Assembly: GCF_035222375.1 (NCBI RefSeq)
Contig: NC_085891.1
Coordinates: 3,038,001 to 3,102,000, forward strand
Length of the DNA: 64,000 bases
Source of the DNA: Podospora pseudocomata
Lineage: Eukaryota; Ascomycota; Sordariomycetes; Sordariales; Podosporaceae
Reading direction: 5' to 3'
The position numbers and the translations under genes were made by a program. Positions 34,601-45,007 of this stretch are shown piece by piece (positions within the stretch are counted from its first letter, which is position 1; every line of letters starts with the position of its first letter). The notes under the pieces were generated by a model that was not told the DNA's origin, ran no database searches, and saw only the letters and a program-made list of their open reading frames with translations.

Positions 34601-37600
34601 AGGAGGAGGAGGAGGTGATAGAAGAAGCGACGAGCTGGGCTTCCAACTTTACCCACTCCGCCATGATCGCCCTGACGCTTTCTCTAGAGTACACCAGCGC
34701 GTGGTGGGAGTCGCCTTTTTCTTGGGCGAGGATCGAATGCAGATAAAACGCATAGGCGACGAGTTGTTTTTTCTGGAGGCGGGTGTGTGTGCTGGTAGAG
34801 GAAGTGGTGTAGGCTGTCCGGGCGGAGGCGAGGTGCTCTTCCGCTTGTTGAAAGTCGCCCAAGGCAACAGCGTGCTCAGCGCAGGCGAGGTAAAACGCGG
34901 CGGTGGTTTCCCCCGAGGCTTGCGGGCCGAGGTGTTGACGGGCCTTGGTGAAGAGCTGCTCTGCCTTTGTAGACCGGCCTAGGTTGGTGTATTGCATGGC
35001 CAGGGCAGAGTTGTGCTGAATCAGCTCTTCGGCTTTGGAGCCCTGGGTAGCGGCTACCTGGGAGATGTCTGTGACAAGCTCGAGTACGGAGGCGAGCATT
35101 TCGTCTTTGCCTTTCATCCGGAGGAAGTCCGCGATAGACTGGAGATAGTCGAGAAGACCGGCAACATCGTCCACTTGCTTCTCCAGGGCGGCCTTGTCCT
35201 GGCATGACTTGATGATGCCCTGCCAGACAACCACGCTCTCCCGAAGGGCGCCTGCATTCTTGTATCCGTCCACTGCCGCAGCCAGACTCCCAAAGAGAGC
35301 TTTCATGTGCTGCAGATACCCAACCAGGCCTGTGTCCTCGCCCAAATCCTCCACCTGCGAGGCGTCTTTCGCAACCGCGAGGAGTTCCTCTGCCTTATCG
35401 AGCTTCCCCAGAGCAGCACAAAGCAGACTCAGCAGCACCCTAAGCCGTCGGATCGGGTACCTCGTGGGGATGTATATCCTCAACAGCTGATCAACACAGG
35501 GGTGCTCGAGCGTGACATCCGTGTAGCTGCTTCCTGCTCTCAGCAAGACATACCTCAGTCTGTGCTCCAAAGCAGCCGCCCGTTCAGCCTCGGATAAATC
35601 GACAGTCCAATCCATCCAGACCTGCTCCATCTGCGCGATGGCCACCAGGGCCCGTGACAGCGCCTCGGTTTTTTCATCACGCTCCCAGACCGCCACCGGT
35701 GATTGTGTAGCCAGCCCCTTGGCAACCGTAGCGAGCACCCCATCCTCAAGCAAACTCGTCCTGATGGCAAAGAGCGCACTGATCGCCTCCTCTCCCCTGC
35801 CCAACCTCTTTGCCAACTCACTCTGCCTCTCCAACTTCAGAATCAACTGCGCCTTCTCCTTCTCCTTCCCACTCCGATACTTGACACAGTCCACCGACCT
35901 CCTCAGCGCCCTCAACGGACTCGGGTCCTTGGGATCCGCGATCGTCTGCCGGAGCGCATTATACTGCAGGTAGTAAAAATGCGATATCTTGACATACATC
36001 GAACTCCCTTCTCCTCCACCGTTACTACTCCCCGTATACTCCAACAACGTGACACAATCCCCCAAAACACTATCCGTCACCTCCCACGCCATCCTCCCCT
36101 CCTCCAACCTAACCTTGACCACCAAAAAAGCCGACTCCAGATTCTGCTGCAAACTCCCCTGCAGCAGTTGTCGTCGTTGCTCATACCTCAAATAATCCTT
36201 CGTGCTGCCTTTAGGTCCAGGCGGCTTCCCCAACCACCTCAAACAAAACCTCGGCGTCTGCAACACCAACATCTCCAACTGGTCCCTCGTCCCCTTTTGT
36301 AGTGACGAAACCTCACTCTTCCTCTCCACCACCAGCACCGAAATCGCCGCCTTCCTCGCCTGCACCACATTCCCCAGCAGCTCATCCAACTCGCTCATAT
36401 CCCCCCTCAAAGGCCCCATCATCCCCGCCACAACCTCCCCAATCAGCCCATCATCATGCAAATACTTTGTCCTATCCTTCAGCTGGCACCCCAACAACTG
36501 CGCAGCAACAGACACCTTCTTCACAACCGACTCGGCTGACCCTCCCCCCCCAATCATATCCCTCAACCTAACCCCCCACCCCACCGCCTCCTTCACCAAT
36601 CCCCCCTCCTTCGCAAGCGTAGCCAAAGTCTGATAAATCATCGCAAGCGGCATCCTCGATCCCTCGTTCGGCTTGAAATTCAGCCCCCTCACCCGGGTAT
36701 CAACCCTCTCCCAGGCCCCCACAACAACCTTATAACTCGTCTTCGCATCGGCCGCCGTCCTCCTTATAAAGGCGCCCAAAAATCTCGACAACGGCACCAT
36801 CACCTCCTTCTCGACATCCCCCCGATGCTTCACCATCTCCCACCACTGCAACCTCATCTCCAGTCCCAAAACCTGCAGCTCCAGCGCTGTGCCGGGGGAG
36901 ACACTCAGCCTCTGCTCCGTAGCAACCCCATCATCCTTACCCGACACACTCGGGCAAAGCGCCAGCAGACACTGAGCCGCAGTCTCCATCTGCCTTCCCA
37001 GTTTCCCCTTGTCCGCTCCCTTTTCCGCGGCAGCCTGCAGCAGCAACCTGACTGGGGAACAAGTCTTGTCATATCCCAAATGCGCCACCACCGCCTCTAT
37101 CGCAGAGGGCTTCTTTCCCAGTCCCAACACCCTCAACGCCTGGATCTGCGTCGTGACAGCCAGCAGCAGCGCCGGACCGGACAGCTTGACAGAGCCAAAG
37201 TCAAGAATCTCGGAAAACGCCTCCGCCGTGGTTTTCGGCTCTGTCACTGGCGCCTTCTTCTCATTCCCCGACAAAGTCTCCAATCTCCTCTTCAGGGTTC
37301 TTAGTTCCCGAATAGCCTGCTCGTGCAAACCAAGTGTGATCAACCTGCTCACCAGAGCAGAAATCCCACTCTCGAGCTGGAGCTCCGGCAGCGTGACCTT
37401 TCCCGCGGTGACAATCTGCCTCAATGTACTCAGCGCAACGCGCGCGCATTCGACTAGCGATAACAAATTCGGGGAAGAACCCAACAGGCTCGGCTTGGAA
37501 GGTGATCGTACATGTCGCGGGACAGAAGGGGACGTCGACTGCCGATTCAACGGGCGGGGTTGGAGGGGTGAGATCGGTGCTGAGCTCGTTCGTCGTAACG

Positions 37601-38063
37601 TCTGCCTTGTCGTCGCGGTTTTGACTAATGACGGCGACGGCGGGGGGTCTTCTGTTGCGGGGGTGACAGTAGATGAAGCTTTGGCTGCTTCCGACAGGGC
37701 TTTCAGCGCGGCGTTGATGACCTGCGTCGCGAGGGTGGCTTTGTCACGGCTTGAGAGACCGCCGGCGGTATCTACTGGGGGGTTTGGGGCGGGAGTCTTG
37801 CCCCGGCGGGAGGGTGCTCGGGATACATTTGAGGTAGCAGTATTAGCCCGCGATCGAGCAGTCGCGGCGCGGGAGGTTGTTCGTGACGGTGGCTCGTCCA
37901 CTGCAGGTGTGCTGCTGCCGCTGCTGCTCTCTTCTTTTGGGAGGAGTAAACTCTTCAACAACGCAGACGTCGCGGGGGTGCACGTCGCGACCGAGGCAAC
38001 AGCGCTGCGGACGGCGGCAGCAGCCGTTTGACTGGTGGTGGCGTTGTTGTTGTTTGTATCCAT
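31623..38063 (-). CDS. ESP1: separase (peptidase C50), Esp1/BimB/Cut1
   Basis: A single 6441-base exon encoding 2146 aa, start at 38063. Separase cleaves the cohesin kleisin at anaphase onset and is held inactive by securin. The C-terminal caspase-like domain (about 1750-2146) contains LLLDKALHVFPWESLP, the catalytic histidine in YFGHGSG (His2003) and the catalytic cysteine in LMGCSS (Cys2030). It ends with SPAVVGTLWDVTDRDID. The N-terminal 1700 residues are helical, TPR/HEAT-like repeats as in other separases. Ser/Thr/Ala-rich low-complexity DNA occurs near the start and around 33950-34110. Length fits the family (bimB and Cut1 are about 1800-2070 aa). The lack of introns over 6.4 kb is notable but not unusual for these fungi. 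Confidence 0.96.
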   Translation of the reverse strand: MDTNNNNATTSQTAAAAVRSAVASVATCTPATSALLKSLLLPKEESSSGSSTPAVDEPPSRTTSRAATARSRANTATSNVSRAPSRRGKTPAPNPPVDTAGGLSSRDKATLATQVINAALKALSEAAKASSTVTPATEDPPPSPSLVKTATTRQTLRRTSSAPISPLQPRPLNRQSTSPSVPRHVRSPSKPSLLGSSPNLLSLVECARVALSTLRQIVTAGKVTLPELQLESGISALVSRLITLGLHEQAIRELRTLKRRLETLSGNEKKAPVTEPKTTAEAFSEILDFGSVKLSGPALLLAVTTQIQALRVLGLGKKPSAIEAVVAHLGYDKTCSPVRLLLQAAAEKGADKGKLGRQMETAAQCLLALCPSVSGKDDGVATEQRLSVSPGTALELQVLGLEMRLQWWEMVKHRGDVEKEVMVPLSRFLGAFIRRTAADAKTSYKVVVGAWERVDTRVRGLNFKPNEGSRMPLAMIYQTLATLAKEGGLVKEAVGWGVRLRDMIGGGGSAESVVKKVSVAAQLLGCQLKDRTKYLHDDGLIGEVVAGMMGPLRGDMSELDELLGNVVQARKAAISVLVVERKSEVSSLQKGTRDQLEMLVLQTPRFCLRWLGKPPGPKGSTKDYLRYEQRRQLLQGSLQQNLESAFLVVKVRLEEGRMAWEVTDSVLGDCVTLLEYTGSSNGGGEGSSMYVKISHFYYLQYNALRQTIADPKDPSPLRALRRSVDCVKYRSGKEKEKAQLILKLERQSELAKRLGRGEEAISALFAIRTSLLEDGVLATVAKGLATQSPVAVWERDEKTEALSRALVAIAQMEQVWMDWTVDLSEAERAAALEHRLRYVLLRAGSSYTDVTLEHPCVDQLLRIYIPTRYPIRRLRVLLSLLCAALGKLDKAEELLAVAKDASQVEDLGEDTGLVGYLQHMKALFGSLAAAVDGYKNAGALRESVVVWQGIIKSCQDKAALEKQVDDVAGLLDYLQSIADFLRMKGKDEMLASVLELVTDISQVAATQGSKAEELIQHNSALAMQYTNLGRSTKAEQLFTKARQHLGPQASGETTAAFYLACAEHAVALGDFQQAEEHLASARTAYTTSSTSTHTRLQKKQLVAYAFYLHSILAQEKGDSHHALVYSRESVRAIMAEWVKLEAQLVASSITSSSSSPDPTDLSLATATQHLPVAASGPAFWKMFHGLFRNTMRLSFVYAHLGLFQETMYYAEQAGKIAGQVDSEFYNCAVAGWMGEVSWRSGGIEKAGEMLGKATGLFTEVAGEGNWFGAAELAVRLSEICVGVGNLKGGGWLLERAEGIVKGLVKDKGVEDVEEGMKKLKIEEGSKGTTARGGVGGRKVVGGGGVKKPVRKTGAAGARAAATKAKPVVKAAAPAPEPVVVVEDAQLAKLRASILVQKAVLMLKQKEWAGAQSILGEAASATTVKSSDLLPTRQLAMASCLLGMSMEQMAQDPVFSVIQDSTISFPALSGMERLSSVQASPMNAATSPKKGARAAGKGEGAKDLSQGVYVDNLREAHDYLLEAHSVASKSGDSALIHKISGMLQHVGLFLTATSSSRTKATIHSAQTSYSVELARNLIWRRERKAMIQEKHAPRHDGTEWPPALQSVTSRRSSLGFTLDLHKIQRDYIDIVPKNWNVISIALSEGNQDLCITKLQAGQNPFVIRLPLERATSRDADSDVFNFQQGRSELLDIIKEINATCHSAKDMNQKGAKTEWWNAREALDERLKELLENIEQIWLGGFRGIFSQHCRRADLLARFQKSFLAMMDKHLPSRRQVRGKKTKVAAAGQKVQLDLNILELFIGLGDATRPGTDFDDELTDLLYFVVDILQFHGERNAYDEIDFDSMVVETFDALMGYHSAVNEGRSRSSRGVEEETGIHTVLLLDKALHVFPWESLPCMQGLAISRMPSLACLRRLILEQRLSETPVGEGGLLDVEGHHVDFGKGKGKGAYILNPSGDLAATQKTFGPALEKNLSSFESIISRPPTEPEFERFLAEKDLLLYFGHGSGAQYIRGRTIRRLDRCKAAVLLMGCSSAALTEAGEFEPSGPAWNYMLSGSPAVVGTLWDVTDRDIDRFAGRMLETWGVLPKGAVEDDGKGRDTGKGKRARGDKKRSLVEAVAEAREGGCRFRYVTAAGVVVYGVPVYVWKE

Positions 38064-38679
38064 TACGAAGGGAAAAAAGAGAAAATGTCTGCTTGTGGCT
38101 GTCGATTTACAAACGAGTTTCTGATTTCCTAATCATATCATTTCTAATCGCAATTGTCGCAAAACAGCCAAAAGCGAGGTCGCAATTCGTTAAAACATCT
38201 GTCTCCTCTAAACAAACGACCAAAAAGATGGTGGGAGGAGAGGAAAAGAAAGTTGTTGACGTCGATACGAAGTGATGGAGTTATCAAGACAAGAAGACAA
38301 GGATGTTGTCGAAGAAGTGGGTGGGCGAGTGATGTCGTCTGGCGTGGAGGCAGTGGACTGGATGGACTGGTTTGAATGTGTTTCCTACCACCCAGAATGG
38401 GGCTCGCCAAGAGATTATTGACTCCACGGAGAAAAGTCAGTGCATGCTGGGTGGTTGACCAGGCAACAATCTAGCCATCTCCACACTTGTTGCCTGCCGG
38501 GAAGAGAAACGTTCAGATGGGGTGGGGTGCTTTCTCCTGCAGGGGTTGGTTGAACAGCCGTTGGTGGGATCCATTCGTGTTCAAAGTTTTGATCTTCAAC
38601 GTCTCAACCTCCACCACCACCACCACCGACCAGTTCAATTCGCGATCCCACCAACTGCCCTCTCGATCCGCAAGTCAAA
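38064..38679. promoter_or_regulatory. bidirectional upstream region of ESP1 and the DUF5321-like gene
   Basis: 616 bases separate two divergent ATGs (38063 minus, 38680 plus), so both promoters must lie here. A CCACCACCAC run is at about 38610-38630 in the plus-strand leader. No MCB-type ACGCGT element was seen. Confidence 0.6.
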
Positions 38680-39335
38680 ATGTACCGCCCAACCCTCCGC
38701 CTCACCCTCCTCTCCCCCCTCCTCTCCCAAACGACAGCGACCCCTCTTCTCCAAGCCACCACAGCCCTCCCCTCTCGGGCATCTAGCACAGTCACCGAAC
38801 CATCCTTCTGGCGCTCCATGATCCCCAAGCCCCTCCGAAAGGACAACCACCACCGCTCCCTCCCCGCCCAAAAACAATCCCCCAAAAAAGACTGGAACCC
38901 CGCCACATTCTTCATCTGCATCTTCCTCTTCATCGGCTCCATGTCCATCCAGCAAATCGCCCTCCGCAAAGACTACGAAGCCTTCACCCGCCAGTCCGAC
39001 GCCCGCATCTCCCTCCTCCGCGAAGTAGTCGAAAAACTCCAATCCGGCCAAGACGTCGACGTGGAAAAGGTCTTGGGCACAGGTGATCCAGAACGCGAAA
39101 AAGAGTGGGATGAAGGTTTGTTTTTTATACCAGAGAACAGGTGAAAGCAAACAAAACACTGACACGGACACTATTCATAGTCCTCAAAGAAATCGAGCGA
39201 CAGGAGGCTACACGAAAGAGACAGCAGGCAGAGGCTGCTGCTGCCGCTGCTGCTCAGGTCAAAGCTGATGCTGAAGCTGCTGCTGCAAGACGCCCAGCCC
39301 CCAAATCTGCTCTTTCAAGCCAAGGCTTCTTCTAG
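38680..39335 (+). CDS. small mitochondrial membrane protein, DUF5321-like
   Basis: Two exons, 38680-39115 and 39181-39335, encoding 196 aa. The 65-base intron has a GTTTGT donor and CTGAC branch site. The N-terminus (1-70) is basic and Ser/Thr/Leu-rich without acidic clusters until residue 40, consistent with mitochondrial import. A single hydrophobic segment spans about 74-90. A charged helix follows (EAFTRQSDARISLLREVVEKL) and then a Gln/Ala-rich coiled coil. The build matches a fungal family of unknown function that I recall as DUF5321. Topology resembles yeast inner-membrane assembly factors, but I claim no function. Its stop lies only 53 bases from the stop of the converging sirtuin gene. 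Confidence 0.82.
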
Positions 39336-39388
39336 CAAGCTAAACACCCCCATTCCTTAAGGTGCGCGCGGTATATTTCTACAAAAAT

Positions 39389-40609
39389 CTATGACAAGAA
39401 ATCCTTAAAAACCTCTGCGGGATTTGTTCGCTCAAAGGCCACCGCATGAGGCGCATCATGATGGTGGTGGTGGCGGCGGCTCCGAGCTTCCGGTTTGCGC
39501 ATTGCCTGAACGAGGGCTGGCAATAGGCTCTCGGTGGATATCTCGGTTCTCACCCCCTGACCCCCTGCCTGCTTCGGATCCAAATCGGTGAAAAAAGCCT
39601 CTTCCCCTCTCACACCGCCCATGTTTATCACTGCAATGGGCATCCCTCTGTCTTTGGCGCGCTTGGCTAGCCGCCAGGCAGAGTATGTCGCGAGAGAGGT
39701 ACCCATCACGAGCAACCTGCCGGCGTTATCGATGGTCTTGTCAGCGTCATGCTTGACTTCGGGAGAGATGCTGTCGCCAAACATGACCACGGCCGGCTTC
39801 AATATACCGGCATTGCTGATGGGCTCCAATGCGCCGTCCTGATCTACCTCGACCACACCCTTGGTGCCATCCGCCAATGGTGGTGGGCGAGTCAGGCATG
39901 TTGGACAAGCTGGATACCGAAAGGTGGTGTATGGCGCGCCGGGGACCTCAACATCGCCATCGGCGTTCATCTTGACGCCCCGCGTCCGCTTCTCGTTTGG
40001 GTCCTCGGTTTCTAATGCTCCAGAGGAGATGGCTTCTTTCAGAAAGTCTTTCCAAACCGGATTCAATCTGGCTAACTCGGTTTGAAAGACATCTCTCGGG
40101 TACTCATTTCGGCAGGTGATGCAGACGGCAGACCGGAGATAGCCGTGGAGTTCAACTGTGGGCATGTCCGGGTGGGCTCGAGGGTGGAACGAGTCGACGT
40201 TTTGAGTGATGACGCCTTTCACGACACCAAGTTTCCCGAGGTCTCGGATGGCGTAGTGGCCAGAGTTGGGGTTGGCCATGCTCATGGTCGTCCAGCCGAG
40301 GAAGCTTCTCGCCCAGTATCGCTTTCTGGTCTCATGGCTGGAGATGAACTCGTGGTGGTAGATGGGGCGGTGAGTCTTGTTGACGCGATAGGTGCCCTTG
40401 ACGCCTCGGTAATCGGCCAGTCCGCTTGCTACTGAGAGGCCGGCGCCGGTGAGGACGACTGTTGAGGGCGGTAGGCCTGATGGGGGTGGGTTGTGGAAGA
40501 ACTCTTGGAGGGCGGTGATGGCGCCGGGGAGGGTGGATGCTGATGGGGGGATGATGTTTGGTGGTGGGAGGAGATCTCGGTAGGGGATTCGCATGAATGA
40601 GGTTGGCAT
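39389..40609 (-). CDS. Sir2-family NAD-dependent deacylase, class II (SIRT4-like)
   Basis: A single exon of 406 aa. NAD-binding GAGLSVASGLADYRG begins at residue 55 and TQNVD is at 135-139. The catalytic His155 lies in the motif ELHG. Zinc-binding Cys pairs are at 163/166 and 235/238, with about 68 residues between the pairs, a longer spacer than in many sirtuins. Later motifs are VMFGDS and GTSLATYSAW. The ADYRG variant and overall layout point to SIRT4-like class II enzymes, which are usually mitochondrial. The short N-terminus (MPTSFMRIPY) is weak evidence for import. A second Met at residue 6 is an alternative start. Substrates are unknown. Confidence 0.88.
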   Translation of the reverse strand: MPTSFMRIPYRDLLPPPNIIPPSASTLPGAITALQEFFHNPPPSGLPPSTVVLTGAGLSVASGLADYRGVKGTYRVNKTHRPIYHHEFISSHETRKRYWARSFLGWTTMSMANPNSGHYAIRDLGKLGVVKGVITQNVDSFHPRAHPDMPTVELHGYLRSAVCITCRNEYPRDVFQTELARLNPVWKDFLKEAISSGALETEDPNEKRTRGVKMNADGDVEVPGAPYTTFRYPACPTCLTRPPPLADGTKGVVEVDQDGALEPISNAGILKPAVVMFGDSISPEVKHDADKTIDNAGRLLVMGTSLATYSAWRLAKRAKDRGMPIAVINMGGVRGEEAFFTDLDPKQAGGQGVRTEISTESLLPALVQAMRKPEARSRRHHHHHDAPHAVAFERTNPAEVFKDFLS

Positions 40610-41287
40610 TGTTGGGTGGGAATAGATGAGACTAGATGAGACTAGGTGAGACTAGATCCAATGAGACTACAACCAAGATGGAGACGGGAGATGTAACCGA
40701 GATATCAGATCTTTTGATATTTAGCTGATAAAGACGTCATGACATCAAATGGAAAGATGCGGCTGAAGACACGGCACTTCCCACCACTTCCCCCAGAATG
40801 TGAGGTGTGGGGCAGAGCTTAGCGTCCTTCGCTTGGCTGCTTGGCTGCTGTGGGATTCCGTTGAACCCCTGTTAGATGGCGCTAATCCAGGAATGCAGCC
40901 ATCTTCAGGGCACTGCAATTGGGGATGCAGCTTTGAGTGGTCGGTGGTGCGATGTCGGGCCATTATTTTCGAGCACCTCATTCTCATGTCGGTGTCCACC
41001 ACCTCTTTTTTTTTTTTTTTGTCAGATCCTAAAAGTTTGAAATAAGCAGTTCTCTTCTTATTGATACTCACCTTTTGTGTTAATTTCTTTGGTGTCTTAT
41101 CGGTCGATAAGGGACATTTTGTTTCATTCTCTTCCTCTCGCTCCCTCACTCAAGTCGCTCCATTATCAACCGACCGACCGACCGACCTCTCCGAAGAAGC
41201 CGTTATTTACAATATTTGCCATTGAACACGATTACTGGGGCGGTTCAAGACGCAATATCAACTCTCACTCACCTCCTGTAACCCCAG
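40610..41287. promoter_or_regulatory. bidirectional upstream region of sirtuin and CDF genes
   Basis: 678 bases between divergent starts. It includes repeated GAGACTAGAT-like words at 40625-40665, a T16 tract near 41005-41021 and a CCGA tetranucleotide run at 41170-41186. Confidence 0.55.
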
Positions 41288-42872
41288 ATGCTCGCCTGCA
41301 GGCCATGTCCGGGATTGCGCATCTGTGCGACGGCGTCTCCGGTAGCAGCGTCGTCACGGCTCCGTCTAACAAGACAGGCACGGAGCTATCATCCTCCATT
41401 ATTATTTCAATTTAGCCCGAGAACACATCACCCACTTCGGCCACCACCACCACCCCTACAACGACGCGTGTACTACACTGCCCTCTCCCCAGCCTCCAGG
41501 GTGGCCTTTTCCGACCGTTCTTTACATCCCAATTCCTCCTTCTCCACAACAGACAATTACTTCTCTACAACAACAAGACCAACAACGTCGTCATCACCAC
41601 CACAATCACCCCTGAAAATGGGTCAACAACACCGCACTCACGCCGGCCACAGTCACGGCCACCACCACCACCACGACAACATCTACCTCACCTCCCAAAA
41701 CAAATCCGACGCCGGCGTCCGCATCACCAGAATAGGCCTCTATTCCAACCTCGGCATGGCCATCGCCAAAGGCTTAGGAGGCTACGCCTTCAACTCCCAA
41801 TCCATGATCGCCGACGCCTGGCACTCCCTCACCGATTTGGCGTCTGACGTCCTCACCCTCGCGACCGTGTCCTGGTCCCTCCGCCCACCAACGGCCAACT
41901 TCCCGATGGGCTTTGGAAAAGTCGAGAGTCTCGGCTCGCTGGGGGTGTCTAGCATGTTGCTTTTTGGAGGAATATTCATGTGCATGTCCAGCTGCGAGAC
42001 TCTCTACGCTCACATAATGTTGGATCCCGCCGCGGCGGCAGAGGCGCTGTCACATGGACATGGTCATCACCATCATGGGCATGGGCATGGGCATAGTCAT
42101 GGAGGAGGAGCGCCGAGTCTACACGCTGCTTGGCTTGCGGCTGGTACGGTGGCTGTTAAGGAGTGGTTGTATCATGCCAGTGCGTATATATCCCCTTCCC
42201 CTCCCCCCCTCCCTTTCCCATCCCATCACTAACCAACCTTTTTTTCCCCGTGCAACAGCAATGAAAGTAGCCCGCGAAAGAAAATCCTCCGTCCTGGCGT
42301 CAAACGCGGTACATCACAGGGTTGACTCTTTAACCGGCATCGTAACCCTCCTTGCCATCCTCGGAGCGAACTTTTTGTCGAATGCGGCCTGGCTTGACCC
42401 CGTCGGCGGGCTGTTGATCTCTTTACTTGTCATCAAAGCTGGGTTGAGCAATACACTCTCTGCACTGTACGAGCTCGCTGATCGGTCTATTGATGAGGAA
42501 GTTCGCAGTTCGATCAAGTCACAGGTTTCAAAGAGTATTGGAGAGCTAGGGGAGTCGGGGAACGTGGAGTTGACGGACGTGAGCGGGGTCAAGTCGGGGC
42601 AGAACTACCTTGTTGATTTGGAGCTGGGGGTTCCGGGGGATTGGACGGTGGAGCAGGTGAGACAAGTGGAGGAGAAGGTTAGGGAAAGGGTCGGGGGGAA
42701 GGTGAGGGGGGTGAGGAGGGTTAGGGTGAGGTTTGTTCCTACAGGGCTGGAAGGGGGAAGGGGGCTGGGGGAGGAGTTTATTGCTGGGGAGGTTAGTGCT
42801 AGGAGTAGTCCTGAGCCCGAGGAGGAGGGGAATGGGCATGATCATGGGCATGAGCATAAGAAGGAGTTGTAA
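41288..42872 (+). CDS. cation diffusion facilitator, mitochondrial MMT type
   Basis: Two exons, 41288-42179 and 42259-42872, encoding 501 aa; the intron is 79 bases. The first 100 residues are Arg/Ser/Thr-rich and nearly free of acidic residues, a likely mitochondrial presequence. A second Met at about residue 111 (MGQQHRTH) could start a shorter form. The CDF core has metal-site motifs HSLTDLASD (about 178-186) and HHRVD (about 315-319), each with the HxxxD pattern. Three His-rich segments occur: about 120-128, a long loop at about 253-273, and near the C-terminus. The exon junction joins YHA to TMKVARERK, as expected for the family. MMT-type CDFs move iron or related metals across mitochondrial membranes; the metal is not determined here. 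Confidence 0.9.
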
Positions 42873-43500
42873 AGGGGAAAGGAGGGGAGGAGTATCGTAT
42901 GGCATGACAACAGCAGGCTGGGGAAAGAAGGGGGGCGGCTGGAATACTCGCCCACTGAAGGCCTGGGTTACTTGCACATATTTGTTTACTTTTACTTTTA
43001 CTGTACTTAGTTACTAGATTTATATAGCAGGACACACAGCTGACAAACAGAACATGAAAAATTTGATACCCTAACCGCAACTGTACACAAGCAAGCATGG
43101 GTGATATTGAGCATGGGATTGACACTACCGGTACAGCTAATCATGGACGCGATTCTTCTTCTGAGATGAGCAACTATGAGCTCGATCTATTCTGATGTCC
43201 AGCTCCCAAGATGCTTCTTCAGATCAATGACACACAAGCACACGCGCAGGCAAACGTCATTCTTGTCCCACCAAGCAAGGCTTCCCCCCCTGTCACGTCC
43301 AAGCACATGGCATTCAGGACACACCCTTCACAACAAGAGAGTTGATAAACCAAGCCTCTCATTTCAGGGGCTACCCAGGTACATATCGACAGCTACAGCT
43401 ACTCAACAAACCCCCCATCCCACATCCCATAACCCCATAATGGCATAACCCCATAACCCCATAACCCCATAATCCCATAATCCCATACTGCCTTTACCCC
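42873..43500. other. intergenic between convergent CDF and aminopeptidase genes
   Basis: 628 bases with the two 3' flanks. A decanucleotide tandem repeat is at 43426-43487 (separate entry). No gene is seen. Confidence 0.5.
43426..43487 (+). repeat. 10-bp tandem repeat next to the aminopeptidase stop
   Basis: About six copies of ATAACCCCAT or its variant ATAATCCCAT run directly up to the 3' end of the minus-strand aminopeptidase gene. The array would be transcribed as part of its 3' UTR or terminator region. Confidence 0.85.
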
Positions 43501-45007
43501 CTAATCAACAACCAAGCCCCCTTCCAACCCCCCATACCCCTCCAAAAACCCCTCAAACAACCCAATCGCATGCTCCACGTCCCAGCTCCCCCCCATCTCC
43601 CTGATACTGTGCATCGCCAGCTGCGGGTTCCCCAGATCCAACGTCCTCACCCCCAACTTAGCGCTCAGCATCGGCCCAATCGTGCTCCCACAGGGACTGT
43701 CATTCTTGACCACAAACAGCTGCAGCGGCACCCCCTTCCTCCTCGCGCACTCCTTCACCAGCACAATCCCCGGCGAATTCGTCGCATACCTCTGATTGGC
43801 GTTAATCTTGATCACCGTCCCCTTGTTCATCTGCGGCTGGTGGTTCCGTTCATACTTGCCCGCATAATTCGGGTGAACAGCGTGCGCCATGTCCGCCGAG
43901 ATCAAAAAGCTTTTCGCGAGGGTCTGCTCAAAGGCCGTCTCGTTGCTTTCGGATTGTTGGTTCCCGTCGACCCCAGGGAGGACGGACAGCCGTCTGAGGA
44001 CAGCCGGCAGCAAGTTAGAGTCCGCTCCATGGGCGCTCAAACTCCCAATCTCCTCGTGGTCAAAACACGCCACCAGCCTGATCCCCGTCTCCTCCTCCAG
44101 ACCCTTCCCATCCTTCACACTCCCGATCAGAGCCTTGACCGCACAAAACGTCATGTCCAAGTTATCCAACCTCCCGCTGTAGATAAACTCCTCATTCATC
44201 CCGCCCAAAACCGCCTTTTGCGTGTCATACAGGATCAGCTCGAAATCCTGAATGTCCTCCACTTTGTCCACCCCGGCCTCTTTGGCAATGAGTTTCAAAA
44301 ACTCCGAATGATGTCTCTCGTCAATAGCCTTCAGCGGCTCAAACTCCTCCTCTTCCCCTTCCTCGACATCCCCCTTCTTGTTAAGAACCTCCTCCACCAA
44401 CCCCGCAATAGGCACCATCTCCTCCTCCTTATTCGGATCAAAATTGCTCTGCCTATGCAAATGAATCGCCAAGCTCGGGATCCTCACAATTGGCTTCTCC
44501 ACCCTCACCAACCTCTGCTCAAACCCACCCTCTTTTACCCTGACGAGCACCCTCCCCGCCACCGACAAATCCCTATCGAACCAGCTGTGCCAGATCCCGC
44601 CCCCGTACGTCTCGACACCGACCTGGAGGTACCCGTTCGCGGTGCGTTTGCTGACTGGTTTGACACGGAGGCAGGGGGAGTCAGTGTGCGCGCCGATCAT
44701 GGCGATGGGGTTGCCGGGGGACCATCGAGACCCGACGGCGAAGGCGATGAGGGAGGAGGCGTTGCGGGTGAGGTAGTATTTACCTCCGGGAGAGATGGTG
44801 GAGGGGGTCCAGGGGGTGCGTTCGGAGATGGGGTGGAAGCCTGCTTTTTGGAGGAGGGAGGTGGCGGTTTGGACTGCGTGGTAGGCTAGACGGGGGAGGG
44901 GGGGGGTTAGTTGATGGGAGGAAAGGAAGAGGAGGGGGAGACAAACGGGTGGGAGAGGCGTTGACAAAGTCGAGGAACTCGTGGGCGGAGGCGGGAGGGG
45001 GTGCCAT
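43501..45007 (-). CDS. DNPEP: aspartyl aminopeptidase (M18 family)
   Basis: Two exons on the minus strand, 45007-44947 and 44885-43501, encoding 481 aa. The 61-base intron has GTTTGT, ACTAAC and CTAG signals and splits the conserved ASPTPYHAV stretch. Metal-site motifs are AHTDSP (His87), CFDHEEIGS, and later SADMAHAVHPNY. The family is a dodecameric zinc peptidase that removes N-terminal Asp and Glu from peptides and is usually cytosolic or vacuolar. The chosen start gives MAPPPASAHEFLDF, matching the usual family N-terminus. An in-frame upstream ATG at 45229 would add 74 residues with no Asp or Glu, resembling a mitochondrial presequence, so a longer form is possible. Confidence 0.94.

Noticed and set aside
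43570-44889. 439-codon open frame on the plus strand
   Set aside because: It is antisense to the aspartyl aminopeptidase exon, is rich in His/Arg/Pro/Leu from codon bias, and shows no domain.
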